A stretch of DNA of 64,000 nt from Pseudomonadota bacterium (GTDB lineage: Bacteria > Pseudomonadota > Gammaproteobacteria > Burkholderiales > Gallionellaceae): positions 159,745-223,744 of the forward strand of contig JAJZUP010000004.1 in the NCBI GenBank assembly GCA_021848465.1, read 5' to 3'. The notes under the pieces were generated by a model. It was not told where the DNA came from. It searched no databases and saw only the letters and a list, made by a program, of their open reading frames with translations. Shown one piece after another: positions 32,522 through 41,266 of this stretch (the stretch's first letter is position 1; every line of letters begins with the position of its first letter). The position numbers and the translations under genes are program-made.

Positions 32522-33769
32522 ATGTTTTCACGCAAAAATACCATTGCCGTCACTGATCCGGAACTCTGGAGTGCGATTCAGAGCGAAGTCCGTCGCCAGG
32601 AAGACCACATCGAGCTGATCGCTTCGGAAAACTACACCAGCCCTGCGGTCATGGAAGCCCAGGGCAGCCAGCTCACCAACAAGTACGCCGAGGGCTATCC
32701 CGGCAAGCGCTACTACGGCGGTTGCGAATACGTGGACATCGCCGAGCAACTGGCGATCGATCGCGCCAAGGCGCTGTTCGGCGCCGAATATGCCAACGTG
32801 CAGCCGCACTCTGGTTCACAAGCCAACCAGGCCGTGTACGCTTCCGTGCTGAAGCCCGGCGACACTATCCTCGGCATGAGCCTGGCGCACGGTGGCCACC
32901 TGACTCACGGCGCGAGCGTGAATATTAGCGGCAAGCTGTACAACGCGATTACCTACGGTTTGAACGACAAGGAAGAGATCGACTACGACGCGGTGCAGAA
33001 ACTGGCCAACGAGCACAAGCCGAAGATGATCGTGGCGGGCGCTTCCGCCTACGCGCTGGTGATCGACTGGAAACGTTTCCGCGCGATTGCCGACAGCGTC
33101 GGAGCCTACCTGTTCGTGGACATGGCGCACTATGCCGGTCTGGTTGCCGCAGGCTGCTACCCCAGCCCGGTGGGCATTGCCGACTTCGTGACCACGACCA
33201 CGCACAAGACCCTTCGCGGCCCACGCGGTGGCCTGATCCTGGCCCGCGCCGAACATGAGAAGGCGCTGAACTCGGCGATCTTCCCGTCGCTGCAAGGCGG
33301 TCCGCTGATGCACGTGATCGCCGCCAAGGCGGTGGCGTTCAAGGAGGCTGCCAGCAAGGAGTTCAAGGACTACCAGAAACAGGTGATCCACAATGCCCAG
33401 GTGATGGCCAAGGTGCTGGTCGAGCGCGGTGTGCGCATTGTTTCCGGCCGCACCGACAGCCACGTGTTCCTGGTCGACCTGCGCGCCAAGAAGCTGACCG
33501 GCAAGGATGCCGAAGCGGCACTGGGCAAAGCGCATATCACCGTGAACAAGAATGCCATCCCGAACGATCCCGAAAAGCCCTTCGTGACCTCGGGTATCCG
33601 TATCGGCTCTCCGGCCATGACTACGCGCGGCTTCAAGGAGCTGGAAGCTGAAAAGCTGGCACACCTGATCGCCGACGTGCTGGACGCGCCGAACGACGAG
33701 GCCGTGATTGCACGCGTGGTGGGCGAAGTGAAGAAGCTGACCGCGGCGTTTCCGGTATACGGAGCCTAA
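32522..33769 (+). CDS. glyA: Serine hydroxymethyltransferase
   Basis: PLP enzyme interconverting serine and glycine while loading one-carbon units on tetrahydrofolate. The 415-residue length is normal. The PLP-lysine motif is '[17 protein letters not shown]' near residue 225. Other marks are '[20 protein letters not shown]', '[14 protein letters not shown]', '[14 protein letters not shown]' and '[14 protein letters not shown]'. The start codon at 32522 follows GAAAGG. nrdR and the rib genes follow, a common beta-proteobacterial order. Confidence 0.98.
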   Translation: MFSRKNTIAVTDPELWSAIQSEVRRQEDHIELIASENYTSPAVMEAQGSQLTNKYAEGYPGKRYYGGCEYVDIAEQLAIDRAKALFGAEYANVQPHSGSQANQAVYASVLKPGDTILGMSLAHGGHLTHGASVNISGKLYNAITYGLNDKEEIDYDAVQKLANEHKPKMIVAGASAYALVIDWKRFRAIADSVGAYLFVDMAHYAGLVAAGCYPSPVGIADFVTTTTHKTLRGPRGGLILARAEHEKALNSAIFPSLQGGPLMHVIAAKAVAFKEAASKEFKDYQKQVIHNAQVMAKVLVERGVRIVSGRTDSHVFLVDLRAKKLTGKDAEAALGKAHITVNKNAIPNDPEKPFVTSGIRIGSPAMTTRGFKELEAEKLAHLIADVLDAPNDEAVIARVVGEVKKLTAAFPVYGA

Positions 33770-33775
33770 CAGCAT

Positions 33776-33863
33776 GAGAAGGGGGAAGAGGGACGGGGGG
33801 AGGGTAATGGCGGGTTCCCGCCTGCCGGCTTTTCCCCTTCTCCCTTCTCCCTTCTCCCTTCTC
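33776..33863. repeat. Polypurine/polypyrimidine inverted repeat between glyA and nrdR
   Basis: A purine-rich arm (GAGAAGGGGGAAGAGGGA, from 33777) is followed by tandem CCCTTCT units (about 33834-33863) that can pair with it. An inner GCGGGTTCCCGC hairpin lies between them. The 7-bp unit repeats four times in a row. It fills nearly all of the glyA-nrdR spacer. Confidence 0.85.
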
Positions 33864-33865
33864 TT

Positions 33866-34342
33866 ATGAAATGTCCTTTCTGCAAGCATCCTGACACGCA
33901 GGTAATCGATACCCGCGAGAACGAGGAGGGTGACAGCATTCGCCGTCGCCGCCGTTGTCTCGCTTGCGACAAGCGTTTTACCACTTACGAGACGGTTGAA
34001 ATGCGCATGCCGCAGGTGGTCAAGCAGAACGGCATGCGTTCGGAGTTTGACGAGGAGAAGTTGCGCACCAGCTTTACCCGTGCGCTGCACAAGCGCCCGG
34101 TGCCGACGGAGCTGGTGGATGCCGCGATCGAGCATGTGACCCAGAAGCTGTTTGCGCTGGGCGAGCGTGAAATTGCGTCGCGCCAGATCGGCGAACTGGT
34201 GATGAAGGAACTGCTCAAGCTCGACAAGGTGGCTTACATCCGTTTCGCCTCGGTGTACAAGAGCTTCCAGGATGTGGGCGATTTTTCCGATGCAATTGAT
34301 GCGGTGAGCAAGCCGGTGGTCAAACGGCGCAAGACGGATTGA
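33866..34342 (+). CDS. nrdR: Transcriptional repressor NrdR
   Basis: A 158-residue repressor of ribonucleotide reductase genes. The N-terminal zinc ribbon is '[20 protein letters not shown]' with the second pair in '[12 protein letters not shown]' (CxxC...CxxC). The ATP-cone spans about residues 49-139 ('[20 protein letters not shown]') and senses ATP/dATP. Length and motifs are standard. It starts 2 nt after the polypyrimidine repeat; no purine-rich ribosome site is visible, so translation may be weak or rely on other features. Confidence 0.97.
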   Translation: MKCPFCKHPDTQVIDTRENEEGDSIRRRRRCLACDKRFTTYETVEMRMPQVVKQNGMRSEFDEEKLRTSFTRALHKRPVPTELVDAAIEHVTQKLFALGEREIASRQIGELVMKELLKLDKVAYIRFASVYKSFQDVGDFSDAIDAVSKPVVKRRKTD

Positions 34343-34344
34343 CC

Positions 34345-35433
34345 ATGGATGCGGCGGACAGCACATGGATGGCGCAGGCATTGCATCTTGCCGAGCGCGG
34401 TCTGCTGACGACCACGCCCAACCCGCGCGTCGGCTGCGTGCTGGTTCGCGACGGCAAGCTGGTTGGCGCAGGCTGGCATGAACGTGCCGGTGAGCCGCAT
34501 GCCGAGGTGCACGCATTGCGTGCGGCCGGTGAGGCAGCGCGCGGCGCAACCGCCTATGTGACGCTGGAGCCATGCAGCCATCATGGGCGTACCCCGCCGT
34601 GTGCGGATGCGCTGGTGGCGGCCGGCGTGGCGCGGGTCGTGGTGGCGATGCTGGACCCCAACCCGCTGGTTGCCGGACGCGGGATCGAGAAATTGCGCGC
34701 GGCCGGCATTGCGGTCGAATGCGGCCTGATGGAAGCCGAAGCGCGCGCACTGAACGTGGGCTTTGTGCAGCGCATGACCTGCGGCATGCCGTGGGTGCGC
34801 AGCAAGATCGCAATGAGCCTGGACGGCCGCACCGCGCTGGCAAATGGTGTCAGCCAGTGGATTACCGGCGCGGCGGCGCGGCGTGACGGGCATTACTGGC
34901 GGGCGCGCTCCTGTGCGGTGCTGACCGGGATAGAGACAGTGCTGCACGATGATGCGCAGCTCTCGGTGCGCGATGTCGAGACATCGCGCCAACCGTTGCG
35001 CATGGTGCTCGACAGCCATTTGCGGCTGCCGCTCACGGCCAGGATATTGCAGGGCGGCCCGGTGCTGGTGATTACCGCGAGCACGGCTGCCGGAAAGATC
35101 GCCGAGCTGGAGCGAGCCGGTGCGCAAGTGGCGGTACTGCCCGATGAGTGCGGGCACGTGGACGTCGCTGCAGCGTTGCGCCACCTGGCCGGCATCGGCT
35201 GCAATGAGGTGCTGGTGGAGGCGGGGCGTACGCTGAACGGCGCGTTGTTGAAGGCAGGGCTGGTGGATGAATTGATTATGTACCTGGCGCCGCAGTTGCT
35301 TGGGGATATGGCGCGGGGCATGGCGGCGCTGGGCGAGTTGTGCGAACTGGAGCAGCGGATTGATCTGGAGTGGCGCGATGTGCGCCGCGTCGGCGCGGAT
35401 TTGCGTATCTGCGCCGGAATCAGGAAAGGATAA
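34345..35433 (+). CDS. ribD: Bifunctional riboflavin deaminase/reductase RibD
   Basis: Deaminates and then reduces the pyrimidine intermediate of riboflavin synthesis. The 362-residue length is standard. The deaminase zinc motif is 'GEPHAEVHALRAAGEAARGA' and 'VTLEPCSHHGRTPPCADALV' (His, Glu, Cys, Cys). The reductase half (from about 145) has 'WVRSKIAMSLDGRTAL' and 'GCNEVLVEAGRTLNGALL'. The ATG at 34345 lies 2 nt after the nrdR stop. It begins the ribD-ribE-ribBX-ribH-nusB run. Confidence 0.97.
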   Translation: MDAADSTWMAQALHLAERGLLTTTPNPRVGCVLVRDGKLVGAGWHERAGEPHAEVHALRAAGEAARGATAYVTLEPCSHHGRTPPCADALVAAGVARVVVAMLDPNPLVAGRGIEKLRAAGIAVECGLMEAEARALNVGFVQRMTCGMPWVRSKIAMSLDGRTALANGVSQWITGAAARRDGHYWRARSCAVLTGIETVLHDDAQLSVRDVETSRQPLRMVLDSHLRLPLTARILQGGPVLVITASTAAGKIAELERAGAQVAVLPDECGHVDVAAALRHLAGIGCNEVLVEAGRTLNGALLKAGLVDELIMYLAPQLLGDMARGMAALGELCELEQRIDLEWRDVRRVGADLRICAGIRKG

Positions 35434-35435
35434 GG

Positions 35436-36041
35436 ATGTTCAGCGGAATTGTTGCGGATGTGGGAACGATCAGCCGGGTGCAGGACCGCGATGGCGGTTT
35501 ACGCTTGCATGTCGAGACGCAGGCGCTGGGCATGGAAGACGTGGCGCTGGGCGATAGTATCGCGGTGAACGGGGTGTGCCTGACGGTGGTGCAAATTGAA
35601 GGTAAAACCTTCACCGTCGACGTCTCGCGCGAAACCTTGAACTGCACAGTGGGGCTGGAAAAACAGGGGGCGCGGGTTAACCTGGAAAAAGCGTTGCGGC
35701 TTGCCGACCGTCTTGGCGGCCACCTGGTCAGCGGGCATGTCGACGGCGTGGGCGAGGTGGTGGCTTTCAGCGACATCGGCGAAAGCTGGCGCCTGGCGAT
35801 GCGTGCGCCGCAAGCGCTGGCAAAATATATTGCGATGAAGGGCTCCATCACGGTCAACGGCGTGAGCCTGACGGTGAATCGGGTAGCCGGTACGGAGTTC
35901 GAGGTAAACCTGATTCCGCACACGCTGGCGGTGACGACGCTGAGTGAGTTGGCGGCGGGCAGCAAGGTGAACCTCGAAATAGATTTGATAGCGCGATACG
36001 TTGAGCGTATGCAGCAGAGCGAGAAAGAGTTGGGACTATGA
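35436..36041 (+). CDS. ribE: Riboflavin synthase (alpha chain)
   Basis: Dismutates two 6,7-dimethyl-8-ribityllumazines to riboflavin; called ribC in E. coli. The 201-residue protein has two homologous lumazine-binding barrels: 'MFSGIVADVGTISRV', 'DSIAVNGVCLTVVQIEGKTF' and then 'GHLVSGHVDGVGEVV', 'GSITVNGVSLTVNRVAGTEF'. The ATG at 35436 follows GGAAAGGATAAGG. It overlaps the next gene by 4 nt (ATGA). Confidence 0.97.
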   Translation: MFSGIVADVGTISRVQDRDGGLRLHVETQALGMEDVALGDSIAVNGVCLTVVQIEGKTFTVDVSRETLNCTVGLEKQGARVNLEKALRLADRLGGHLVSGHVDGVGEVVAFSDIGESWRLAMRAPQALAKYIAMKGSITVNGVSLTVNRVAGTEFEVNLIPHTLAVTTLSELAAGSKVNLEIDLIARYVERMQQSEKELGL

Positions 36042-37138
36042 CCGAAGTTGCACCAATCACGGAAATTATCGAGGAAATCCGCGCCGGGCGCATGGTGGTG
36101 CTGGTGGACGAGGAGGACCGCGAGAACGAGGGCGACCTGTTATGCGCGGCTGAATTTGTCACGGCGGAAAAAGTCAATTTCATGGCGCGTCATGGTCGCG
36201 GCCTGATCTGCCTGACGCTGACCCAGGCGCATTGCCAACAGCTTAACCTGCCGCTGATGGTCAGTGCCAATGGCTTGCCGCTGGCGACTAATTTCACGGT
36301 TTCGATCGAGGCCGCAAGCGGTGTGACCACCGGCATATCGGTAGCGGATCGCGCGCGCACCATCCAGGTTGCGGCGAATCGCAACGCCAAGCCGTCCGAC
36401 ATTGTGCAGCCGGGGCATATTTTCCCGTTGCGTGCGCAGAACGGCGGCGTGCTGGTGCGCGCGGGCCACACCGAGGCGGGGTGCGACCTGGCGCAGCTTG
36501 CGGGGTTGACGCCTGCTGCGGTGATCTGCGAAATCCTCAAGGAAGACGGCGAGATGGCGCGCCTGCCCGACCTGATCCCGTTTGCCAAGCAGCATGGCCT
36601 CAAGATCGGCACGATTGCCGACCTGATTGAATACCGCAGCCATAACGAGAAGCTGGTGGAGCGCGTAACCAGCCGCAAGGTGCAGACCGCTTATGGCGAA
36701 TTCGACCTGCATGTGTATACCGATAAAACGACGCAGCAGACTCATTTGGCCCTGGCCAAGGGGAGCATCGAGCCGCACAGGGAAACGCTGGTGCGAGTGC
36801 ATGAGCCGTTGTCGGTGATGGATTTCCTGGAACAGGCCAGTTACCCCGGCGCGACCAGCGTGCACGATGCGATGCAGCGTATCAGCCAGGCGCCTGCCGG
36901 TGTGCTGGTGCTGATGCATCATGATGAAACTTCGGCGGGCCTGCTGGCGCGCGCAGCGGAGCAGCCCGAGCCGCACCAGGCGCGTTGGGACCCGCGCAGC
37001 TACGGCATCGGCGCGCAGATACTGCGTGACCTCAACGTGGGCAAGATGTGCCTGATTGCTACGCCGCGCAAGTTGCCGAGCATGGCCGGTTTCGGTCTGG
37101 AAGTGGTTGGATATTGTCAAAGCAGGGAAGTGAAATGA
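36038..37138 (+). CDS. ribBX: DHBP synthase fused to a degenerate GTP cyclohydrolase II-like domain (RibBX type)
   Basis: The N-terminal half (residues 1-205) is a complete 3,4-dihydroxy-2-butanone 4-phosphate synthase: '[20 protein letters not shown]', '[15 protein letters not shown]' and '[15 protein letters not shown]'. The C-terminal half aligns with GTP cyclohydrolase II, but the zinc-binding cysteine cluster expected after 'LVRVHEP' is absent (it reads '[17 protein letters not shown]'). The catalytic residues are also missing, although the terminal '[17 protein letters not shown]' remains. It should therefore not cleave GTP. Hybrid RibBX proteins of this kind are known in proteobacteria; a separate RibA must lie elsewhere. 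366 residues; overlaps ribE and ribH by 4 nt. Confidence 0.9.
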   Translation: MTEVAPITEIIEEIRAGRMVVLVDEEDRENEGDLLCAAEFVTAEKVNFMARHGRGLICLTLTQAHCQQLNLPLMVSANGLPLATNFTVSIEAASGVTTGISVADRARTIQVAANRNAKPSDIVQPGHIFPLRAQNGGVLVRAGHTEAGCDLAQLAGLTPAAVICEILKEDGEMARLPDLIPFAKQHGLKIGTIADLIEYRSHNEKLVERVTSRKVQTAYGEFDLHVYTDKTTQQTHLALAKGSIEPHRETLVRVHEPLSVMDFLEQASYPGATSVHDAMQRISQAPAGVLVLMHHDETSAGLLARAAEQPEPHQARWDPRSYGIGAQILRDLNVGKMCLIATPRKLPSMAGFGLEVVGYCQSREVK

Positions 37139-37587
37139 AAGAAATCGAAAAAAACCTGAATGGCGCCGGAATGCGCATCGGCATCGTGCAGAGCCGCTTC
37201 AATACGACGGTGTGCGAGGGATTGCTGGCTGCCTGTCGCGCGCAACTGGTCAAGCTTGGTGTGCGTGAGGATGCCATCACGCTGGCGACGGTGCCGGGGG
37301 CGCTGGAGATACCACTGGTATTGCAAACGATGGCGCAGAGCAAGAAATTCGACGCGCTGATCGCGCTGGGCGCGGTGATCCGCGGTGACACTTACCATTT
37401 CGAAGTGGTGTCGAACGAGTCGGCACGCGGCGTGGGCGAGGTGCAGTTGCACAGCGGTGTGCCGGTTGCGAATGCGATCCTGACGACCGATACTGATGAG
37501 CAGGCCGAAGTGCGCATGAATGTGAAAGGCGCCGAGGCAGCGGAAGTGGCGATTGAAATGGTCAACCTGTTGAAGGCGCTGGCATGA
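37135..37587 (+). CDS. ribH: 6,7-dimethyl-8-ribityllumazine synthase
   Basis: Penultimate step of riboflavin synthesis; forms icosahedral or pentameric shells. The 150-residue protein has '[20 protein letters not shown]', '[16 protein letters not shown]', '[20 protein letters not shown]' with the catalytic His, and '[19 protein letters not shown]'. The ATG at 37135 overlaps the ribBX stop (ATGA), and nusB overlaps its end. Confidence 0.98.
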   Translation: MKEIEKNLNGAGMRIGIVQSRFNTTVCEGLLAACRAQLVKLGVREDAITLATVPGALEIPLVLQTMAQSKKFDALIALGAVIRGDTYHFEVVSNESARGVGEVQLHSGVPVANAILTTDTDEQAEVRMNVKGAEAAEVAIEMVNLLKALA

Positions 37588-38039
37588 GCGCGACCAGGGA
37601 AAGCACTACGCCGGCCAAGAGCGCCCGTCATCGCGCACGCGAACTGGCTTTGCAGGGTATATACCAGTGGCGCATGGCCGGTACGCCGGTCGCGCAAATC
37701 GAAAAGACCACGCGCGATGAGAAAAGCCTGGGGCGCTACGATGTCGAGCTGTTCAGCCAGTTGCTGCATGGCGCCGTGAAGCAGCAGGAGGCGTTGTCCG
37801 AGCTGGTGGCCGGGCATATCGACCGCGCCCTGGGGGAGTTGAGCCCGATCGAGTATTCGGTACTGTTGCTTGGGGCTTACGAGCTGGTGCATATGCCGGA
37901 AGTCCCGTATCGGGTGGTCATCAATGAAGAAGTGGAACTGGCCAAGACCTTTGGCGGCAGCGACGGGCACAAGTATGTAAACGGCGTGCTGGACAAGCTG
38001 GCGGCGCAAGTGCGGTCAGCGGAAGTCAGCGCAAAATAA
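37584..38039 (+). CDS. nusB: Transcription antitermination factor NusB
   Basis: A 151-residue helical protein that binds boxA RNA with NusE/S10 in rRNA antitermination. Family segments are '[20 protein letters not shown]', '[20 protein letters not shown]' and '[20 protein letters not shown]', then '[10 protein letters not shown]'. It overlaps ribH by 4 nt, the conserved ribH-nusB arrangement. A boxA element that it could act on is visible at 63926-63937. Confidence 0.97.
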   Translation: MSATRESTTPAKSARHRARELALQGIYQWRMAGTPVAQIEKTTRDEKSLGRYDVELFSQLLHGAVKQQEALSELVAGHIDRALGELSPIEYSVLLLGAYELVHMPEVPYRVVINEEVELAKTFGGSDGHKYVNGVLDKLAAQVRSAEVSAK

Positions 38040-38052
38040 ATCAGCAACCTTT

Positions 38053-38140
38053 GCCACAGAGTACACAGAGACCACAGAGAAATCGGCGAGAACTTGCGGC
38101 GCAGCAATAACCCCTTTGTGTCCTCTGTGGTTCCTGTGGC
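38053..38140. repeat. CCACAGAG-type inverted repeat before thiL
   Basis: GCCACAGAGTACACAGAG (38053-38070) with a further CCACAGAG copy faces TTTGTGTCCTCTGTGG and TTCCTGTGGC (to 38140). It is the same family as 21981-22031. The 3' arm ends 6 nt before the thiL start codon, so no ordinary ribosome site is present outside the repeat. Confidence 0.75.
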
Positions 38141-38146
38141 TGACTC

Positions 38147-39214
38147 ATGGGGTTAGGTTTGTCCGAATTCGATCTCATCAAACGTTATTTCACTCGCCCC
38201 ACTCCCGGCTGCGTGCTCGGGGTTGGGGATGATGCCGCGCTGTTGCGCGTAGCAGACGGCATGGAGCTTGCCGTCTCCACCGATATGCTGGTCAGCGGCA
38301 CGCATTTCTTTGCTGATGCCGACCCGTACCTGTTGGGGCATAAAACCCTGGCGGTGAACCTGTCCGATCTGGCCGCCATGGGGGCACAGCCGCGCTGGGC
38401 CACGCTGTCGCTTTCATTGCCCGAAGCCAATGAGCATTGGCTGGAGCGTTTCAGTGCGGGATTTTTTGCACTGGCCGATGCGCATGGTGTGGACTTGGCA
38501 GGCGGGGATACCACGCGCGGACCGTTGAATTTGTGTGTCACCATTATGGGGGAAGTGCCCAAAGGACGTGCGTTGCGCCGTAGCGGGGCTCGCCCCGGCG
38601 AGGATGTCTGGGTATCCGGCCAGCTCGGTGCAGCGGCCATGGCGCTTGCCCATCTGCAAGGGCAGATCATCCTGCCGGAAGCAGCGTTCGCTGCCTGTGC
38701 CGCACGCTTGCACCAGCCGCAGCCGCGCGTTGAACTGGGACTGGCGTTGCGCGGCATTGCGAGCAGTGCGATCGATGTATCGGATGGCCTGCTGGCCGAT
38801 CTTGGGCATGTCCTGGATCAATCAGGGGTGGGGGCCGAGTTGGCGTTCGACGCGCTGCCGGTGCCGCCTGCGTTACAGGCTGGAAAGGGGCTTTCGCGGG
38901 CAAGGCCCGCGCCTACAAAATCCACACCCGTTGGCGAACAGGCTGGTGTGGGAGCGGGCCTTGCCCGCGAAGCTTCCTGTGCCGGGCAATCTTCCCTGCT
39001 GATACGTTGTATCCTTTCCGGCGGGGACGACTATGAGCTATGCTTTACCGCACCGACTGCCATGCGCGCCGAAATTGACCGGATTGCCGCCCGGTCAGGG
39101 GTGGCGCTGACACGCATCGGCGTCATTACTTCAGAATCGGCCTGCATCGTACGCGCGGAGGATGGCAGCGTGATGCCGATTACGGAAATTGGATATGACC
39201 ACTTCAGATACTGA
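38147..39214 (+). CDS. thiL: Thiamine-monophosphate kinase with repeat-derived insert
   Basis: Phosphorylates thiamine monophosphate to the active diphosphate. The 355-residue length exceeds the usual 320-330. Core motifs are 'LSEFDLIKRYF', 'GVGDDAALL', 'AVSTDMLVSGTHF', 'LAVNLSDLAAMGAQPRWATL', 'LAGGDTTRGPL' and the C-terminal 'SGGDDYELCFTAP'. Between 'LPVPPAL' and 'SGGDDYE', residues about 247-277 ('GLSRARPAPT', 'GVGAGLAREA') are encoded by a REP hairpin kept in frame. The insert lies in a surface-loop region, so activity may persist. The start at 38147 ('MGLGLSEFDL') is the best available, although ATGs are scarce here. Confidence 0.93.
   Translation: MGLGLSEFDLIKRYFTRPTPGCVLGVGDDAALLRVADGMELAVSTDMLVSGTHFFADADPYLLGHKTLAVNLSDLAAMGAQPRWATLSLSLPEANEHWLERFSAGFFALADAHGVDLAGGDTTRGPLNLCVTIMGEVPKGRALRRSGARPGEDVWVSGQLGAAAMALAHLQGQIILPEAAFAACAARLHQPQPRVELGLALRGIASSAIDVSDGLLADLGHVLDQSGVGAELAFDALPVPPALQAGKGLSRARPAPTKSTPVGEQAGVGAGLAREASCAGQSSLLIRCILSGGDDYELCFTAPTAMRAEIDRIAARSGVALTRIGVITSESACIVRAEDGSVMPITEIGYDHFRY
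38891..38974. repeat. REP hairpin inside thiL
   Basis: The arm CTTTCGCGGGCAAGGCCCGC... (38891-38917) and the arm TGTGGGAGCGGGCCTTGCCC... (38947-38974) are near reverse complements of each other. This is the GGGCCTTGCCCGCGA variant of the REP family. The element is translated in frame. Confidence 0.88.
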
Positions 39215-39701
39215 ATTGAAGATACTGCCCAACTGGGATTTTGTGCTGAGCCACCCGGCGCGTTTGTTTGCGTTCGGTTTCGGCGCCGGGCTGTTTCCGC
39301 GCTCTCCCGGCACGATGGGGACGCTGGTCGGTTTCCCGCTGTATTGGTACTTGGCGCCGCGCTTTCCCGATGCACTGTTCATCATAATACTGGTCGGCCT
39401 GTTTGCGCTCGGCGTATGGGTCTGCGACCGCACCGGTCAGGAGCTGGGCGTGGAGGACTACGGCGGCATCGTTTGGGATGAGATTGTCGCGTTCATGCTG
39501 GTGCTGTTCTTCACGCCGGCAGGTTTTTTCTGGCAGGTGCTCGCGTTCTCGCTGTTCCGCCTGTTCGATATCTGGAAGCCGGAGCCGATCCGCCATTTCG
39601 ACAAGACCTGGCACGGTGGCCTGGGAGTGATGTTTGACGACATCCTGGCGGCCGGCTACACGTTGCTGAGCCTGGCCATCATCAAGAGCGTCCTGACATG
39701 A
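39195..39701 (+). CDS. pgpA: Phosphatidylglycerophosphatase A
   Basis: A 168-residue inner-membrane enzyme that dephosphorylates PGP to phosphatidylglycerol. Typical segments are 'FGFGAGLFPRSPGTMGTLVG', 'DRTGQELGVEDYGGIVWDEI' (acidic active site) and 'FDIWKPEPIRHFDKTWHGGL', followed by 'GVMFDDILAAGY'. The ATG at 39195 overlaps the thiL end by 20 nt, the common thiL-pgpA coupling. It overlaps the nuclease gene by 4 nt. Confidence 0.96.
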   Translation: MTTSDTELKILPNWDFVLSHPARLFAFGFGAGLFPRSPGTMGTLVGFPLYWYLAPRFPDALFIIILVGLFALGVWVCDRTGQELGVEDYGGIVWDEIVAFMLVLFFTPAGFFWQVLAFSLFRLFDIWKPEPIRHFDKTWHGGLGVMFDDILAAGYTLLSLAIIKSVLT

Positions 39702-40399
39702 GATGGCTGTGCTGGCTGCTGCTGGGAACCAGCCTGGGCGCGCAGGCGGAAACATTTGACGCCAAGGTCATTGCCGTTATGGATGGCGATACGGTGATGG
39801 TGTTGCGCGGCGGCCAGAAGCTCAAGGTGCGGTTGGCGAACATCGACGCACCGGAAGTGGCGCATGCAGGGCTGGGCGACACGTCCTCCAATTCGCAGAA
39901 AGACCAGGCATATGGGCCGCAGTCGCGTGATTCGCTGCTGCAGATGGTGGGCAGGCGCGTGGTGCGTGTTGAAAGCCAGGCGGTGGATCAATACGGACGC
40001 ATTGTCGGGCTATTGCAGGTCGATGGATTGAATGTCAATGCCGAGCAGGTCAAGCGCGGGCTGGCTTGGGAATATTCGCGCTTCCACAGCAACCGCGAAT
40101 ATATTGCTTTGCAGGCGGAAGCACAGCAGGCGCGGCGTGGCCTGTGGGCACAGCAGAGTCCTGAGGCGCCGTGGTTGTGGCGCAAAGCCCTCCCGGCATC
40201 AAAGTGGGAGCCGCAGTCCATGCCGTCACCGAAACCGGGTGGTGTTTTCTATGATGCGGCCTGCGGCAACAAGAAGCGTTGCGCGCAAATGGCTTCATGT
40301 GGCGAGGCGGATTTCTACCTGCATCGCTGCGGGCTGAAGGCCCTGGACGAAAACCGCAACGGCATGCCGTGCGAATCTTTATGCAAAGGCAAGAAGTAA
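39698..40399 (+). CDS. Secreted staphylococcal-nuclease-like protein with excalibur domain
   Basis: A 233-residue protein with a signal peptide (residues 1-17, ending AQA), a thermonuclease-type SNase domain (about 20-150) and a C-terminal excalibur domain. SNase residues seen are 'VMDGDTVMVLRGG', 'VRLANIDAPEV' with catalytic Arg/Asp, and 'GLAWEYSRFHSNREY'. The excalibur part is Cys-rich with a Ca2+-type loop, 'DENRNGMPCESLC', preceded by 'CGNKKRCAQMASCGEADFYL'. It probably degrades nucleic acids outside the inner membrane. It overlaps pgpA by 4 nt. Confidence 0.9.
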   Translation: MRWLCWLLLGTSLGAQAETFDAKVIAVMDGDTVMVLRGGQKLKVRLANIDAPEVAHAGLGDTSSNSQKDQAYGPQSRDSLLQMVGRRVVRVESQAVDQYGRIVGLLQVDGLNVNAEQVKRGLAWEYSRFHSNREYIALQAEAQQARRGLWAQQSPEAPWLWRKALPASKWEPQSMPSPKPGGVFYDAACGNKKRCAQMASCGEADFYLHRCGLKALDENRNGMPCESLCKGKK

Positions 40400-40405
40400 G
40401 AAACG

Positions 40406-41263
40406 CTACTGAACGCCGGAAATGATCTCGGATGCGCGTTTGCGCATCGCCGCCTCGACTGTCTCAACGCGATCTTCCGAAATTCCCAATGCTTGCCATT
40501 CCTGCGGCGTGATCGGGTGCTCAACCGGATTTTGCATACCGAAGGTCGGGAGCAGTTTTTCAGCCATGTTGGCCATGATGATCAGCAGGTTGCCTGTGAC
40601 GGGTTCGCTGTTGCAGGCATCGTGGTGATGGCGTATCACGGTGATAATGTTTTCCGTCAGGTTCCAGTGACGGGCGAGCAGGGCGCCGAGTTCGCAGTGG
40701 CTGATCTCCAGCATGTCCTTCTCGATTTCGATGGCTTTTTCGCCTCCCTCCAGCGCAAGCCGGTTATGCAGCGCGTTGCTGCGTTGCGGGTCGATGTATT
40801 CAAGCACGAGGAAGCCAATGTCATGCAGCAGGCCGGCGAGGTAGACGTCTTCCTCGGGCGGGCGCAGCTCCTTGGGCATGGCACGGGAAAGCGCATCCAT
40901 GGCCAGCGCGACGGCCATGCTGTGCTGCCATAAGTGGGTCACGTTCAGCAGGCCGGGCGGGTTGCGCGTCAGCGACGAAATCATGGAAAAACTCAGGGCA
41001 ACCATCTTGATGCGCTTGATGCCCAGCACGGCGGTCGCGTCATGCGCGCGCATGATCTTTCTCGAGGTGCCGAACAGCGGCGAGTTTGCGAGGCCGATGA
41101 TGCGGGCCGAGATAGCCGGGTCCCGCTCTACCAGCTTGAGCAGTTTTTCGTTGCCTTCATCGGTTGCCAGATTGATGGTGAGGATTTGCTGTGCGATTTT
41201 CGGAATTGCCGGCAGCGACTCCAGCATATCGACATTCTGGAATACATTCGATAGTGGTGGCAT
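40406..41263 (-). CDS. HDOD-domain signalling protein
   Basis: A 285-residue protein made mainly of one HDOD domain, a relative of HD phosphohydrolases that usually lacks catalytic metal residues. It has 'LPAIPKIAQQILTINLATDE', 'DPAISARIIGLANSPLFGTS' and 'DVYLAGLLHDIGFLVLEYID' with an HD pair, then 'CELGALLARHWNL' and 'IRHHHDACNSEPV'. It lies 3 nt downstream of the PAS-GGDEF-EAL gene, so the two form an operon and probably one signalling unit. The output is unknown. Confidence 0.9.
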   Translation of the reverse strand: MPPLSNVFQNVDMLESLPAIPKIAQQILTINLATDEGNEKLLKLVERDPAISARIIGLANSPLFGTSRKIMRAHDATAVLGIKRIKMVALSFSMISSLTRNPPGLLNVTHLWQHSMAVALAMDALSRAMPKELRPPEEDVYLAGLLHDIGFLVLEYIDPQRSNALHNRLALEGGEKAIEIEKDMLEISHCELGALLARHWNLTENIITVIRHHHDACNSEPVTGNLLIIMANMAEKLLPTFGMQNPVEHPITPQEWQALGISEDRVETVEAAMRKRASEIISGVQ

Positions 41264-41266
41264 GGT

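Noticed and set aside
32816..34843. Long minus-strand open frame (675 codons) across glyA, nrdR and ribD
   Set aside because: It crosses three well-defined plus-strand genes and has no recognisable domain.
36038..37138. Functional bifunctional RibBA
   Set aside because: The cyclohydrolase half lacks the zinc cysteines and the catalytic residues.
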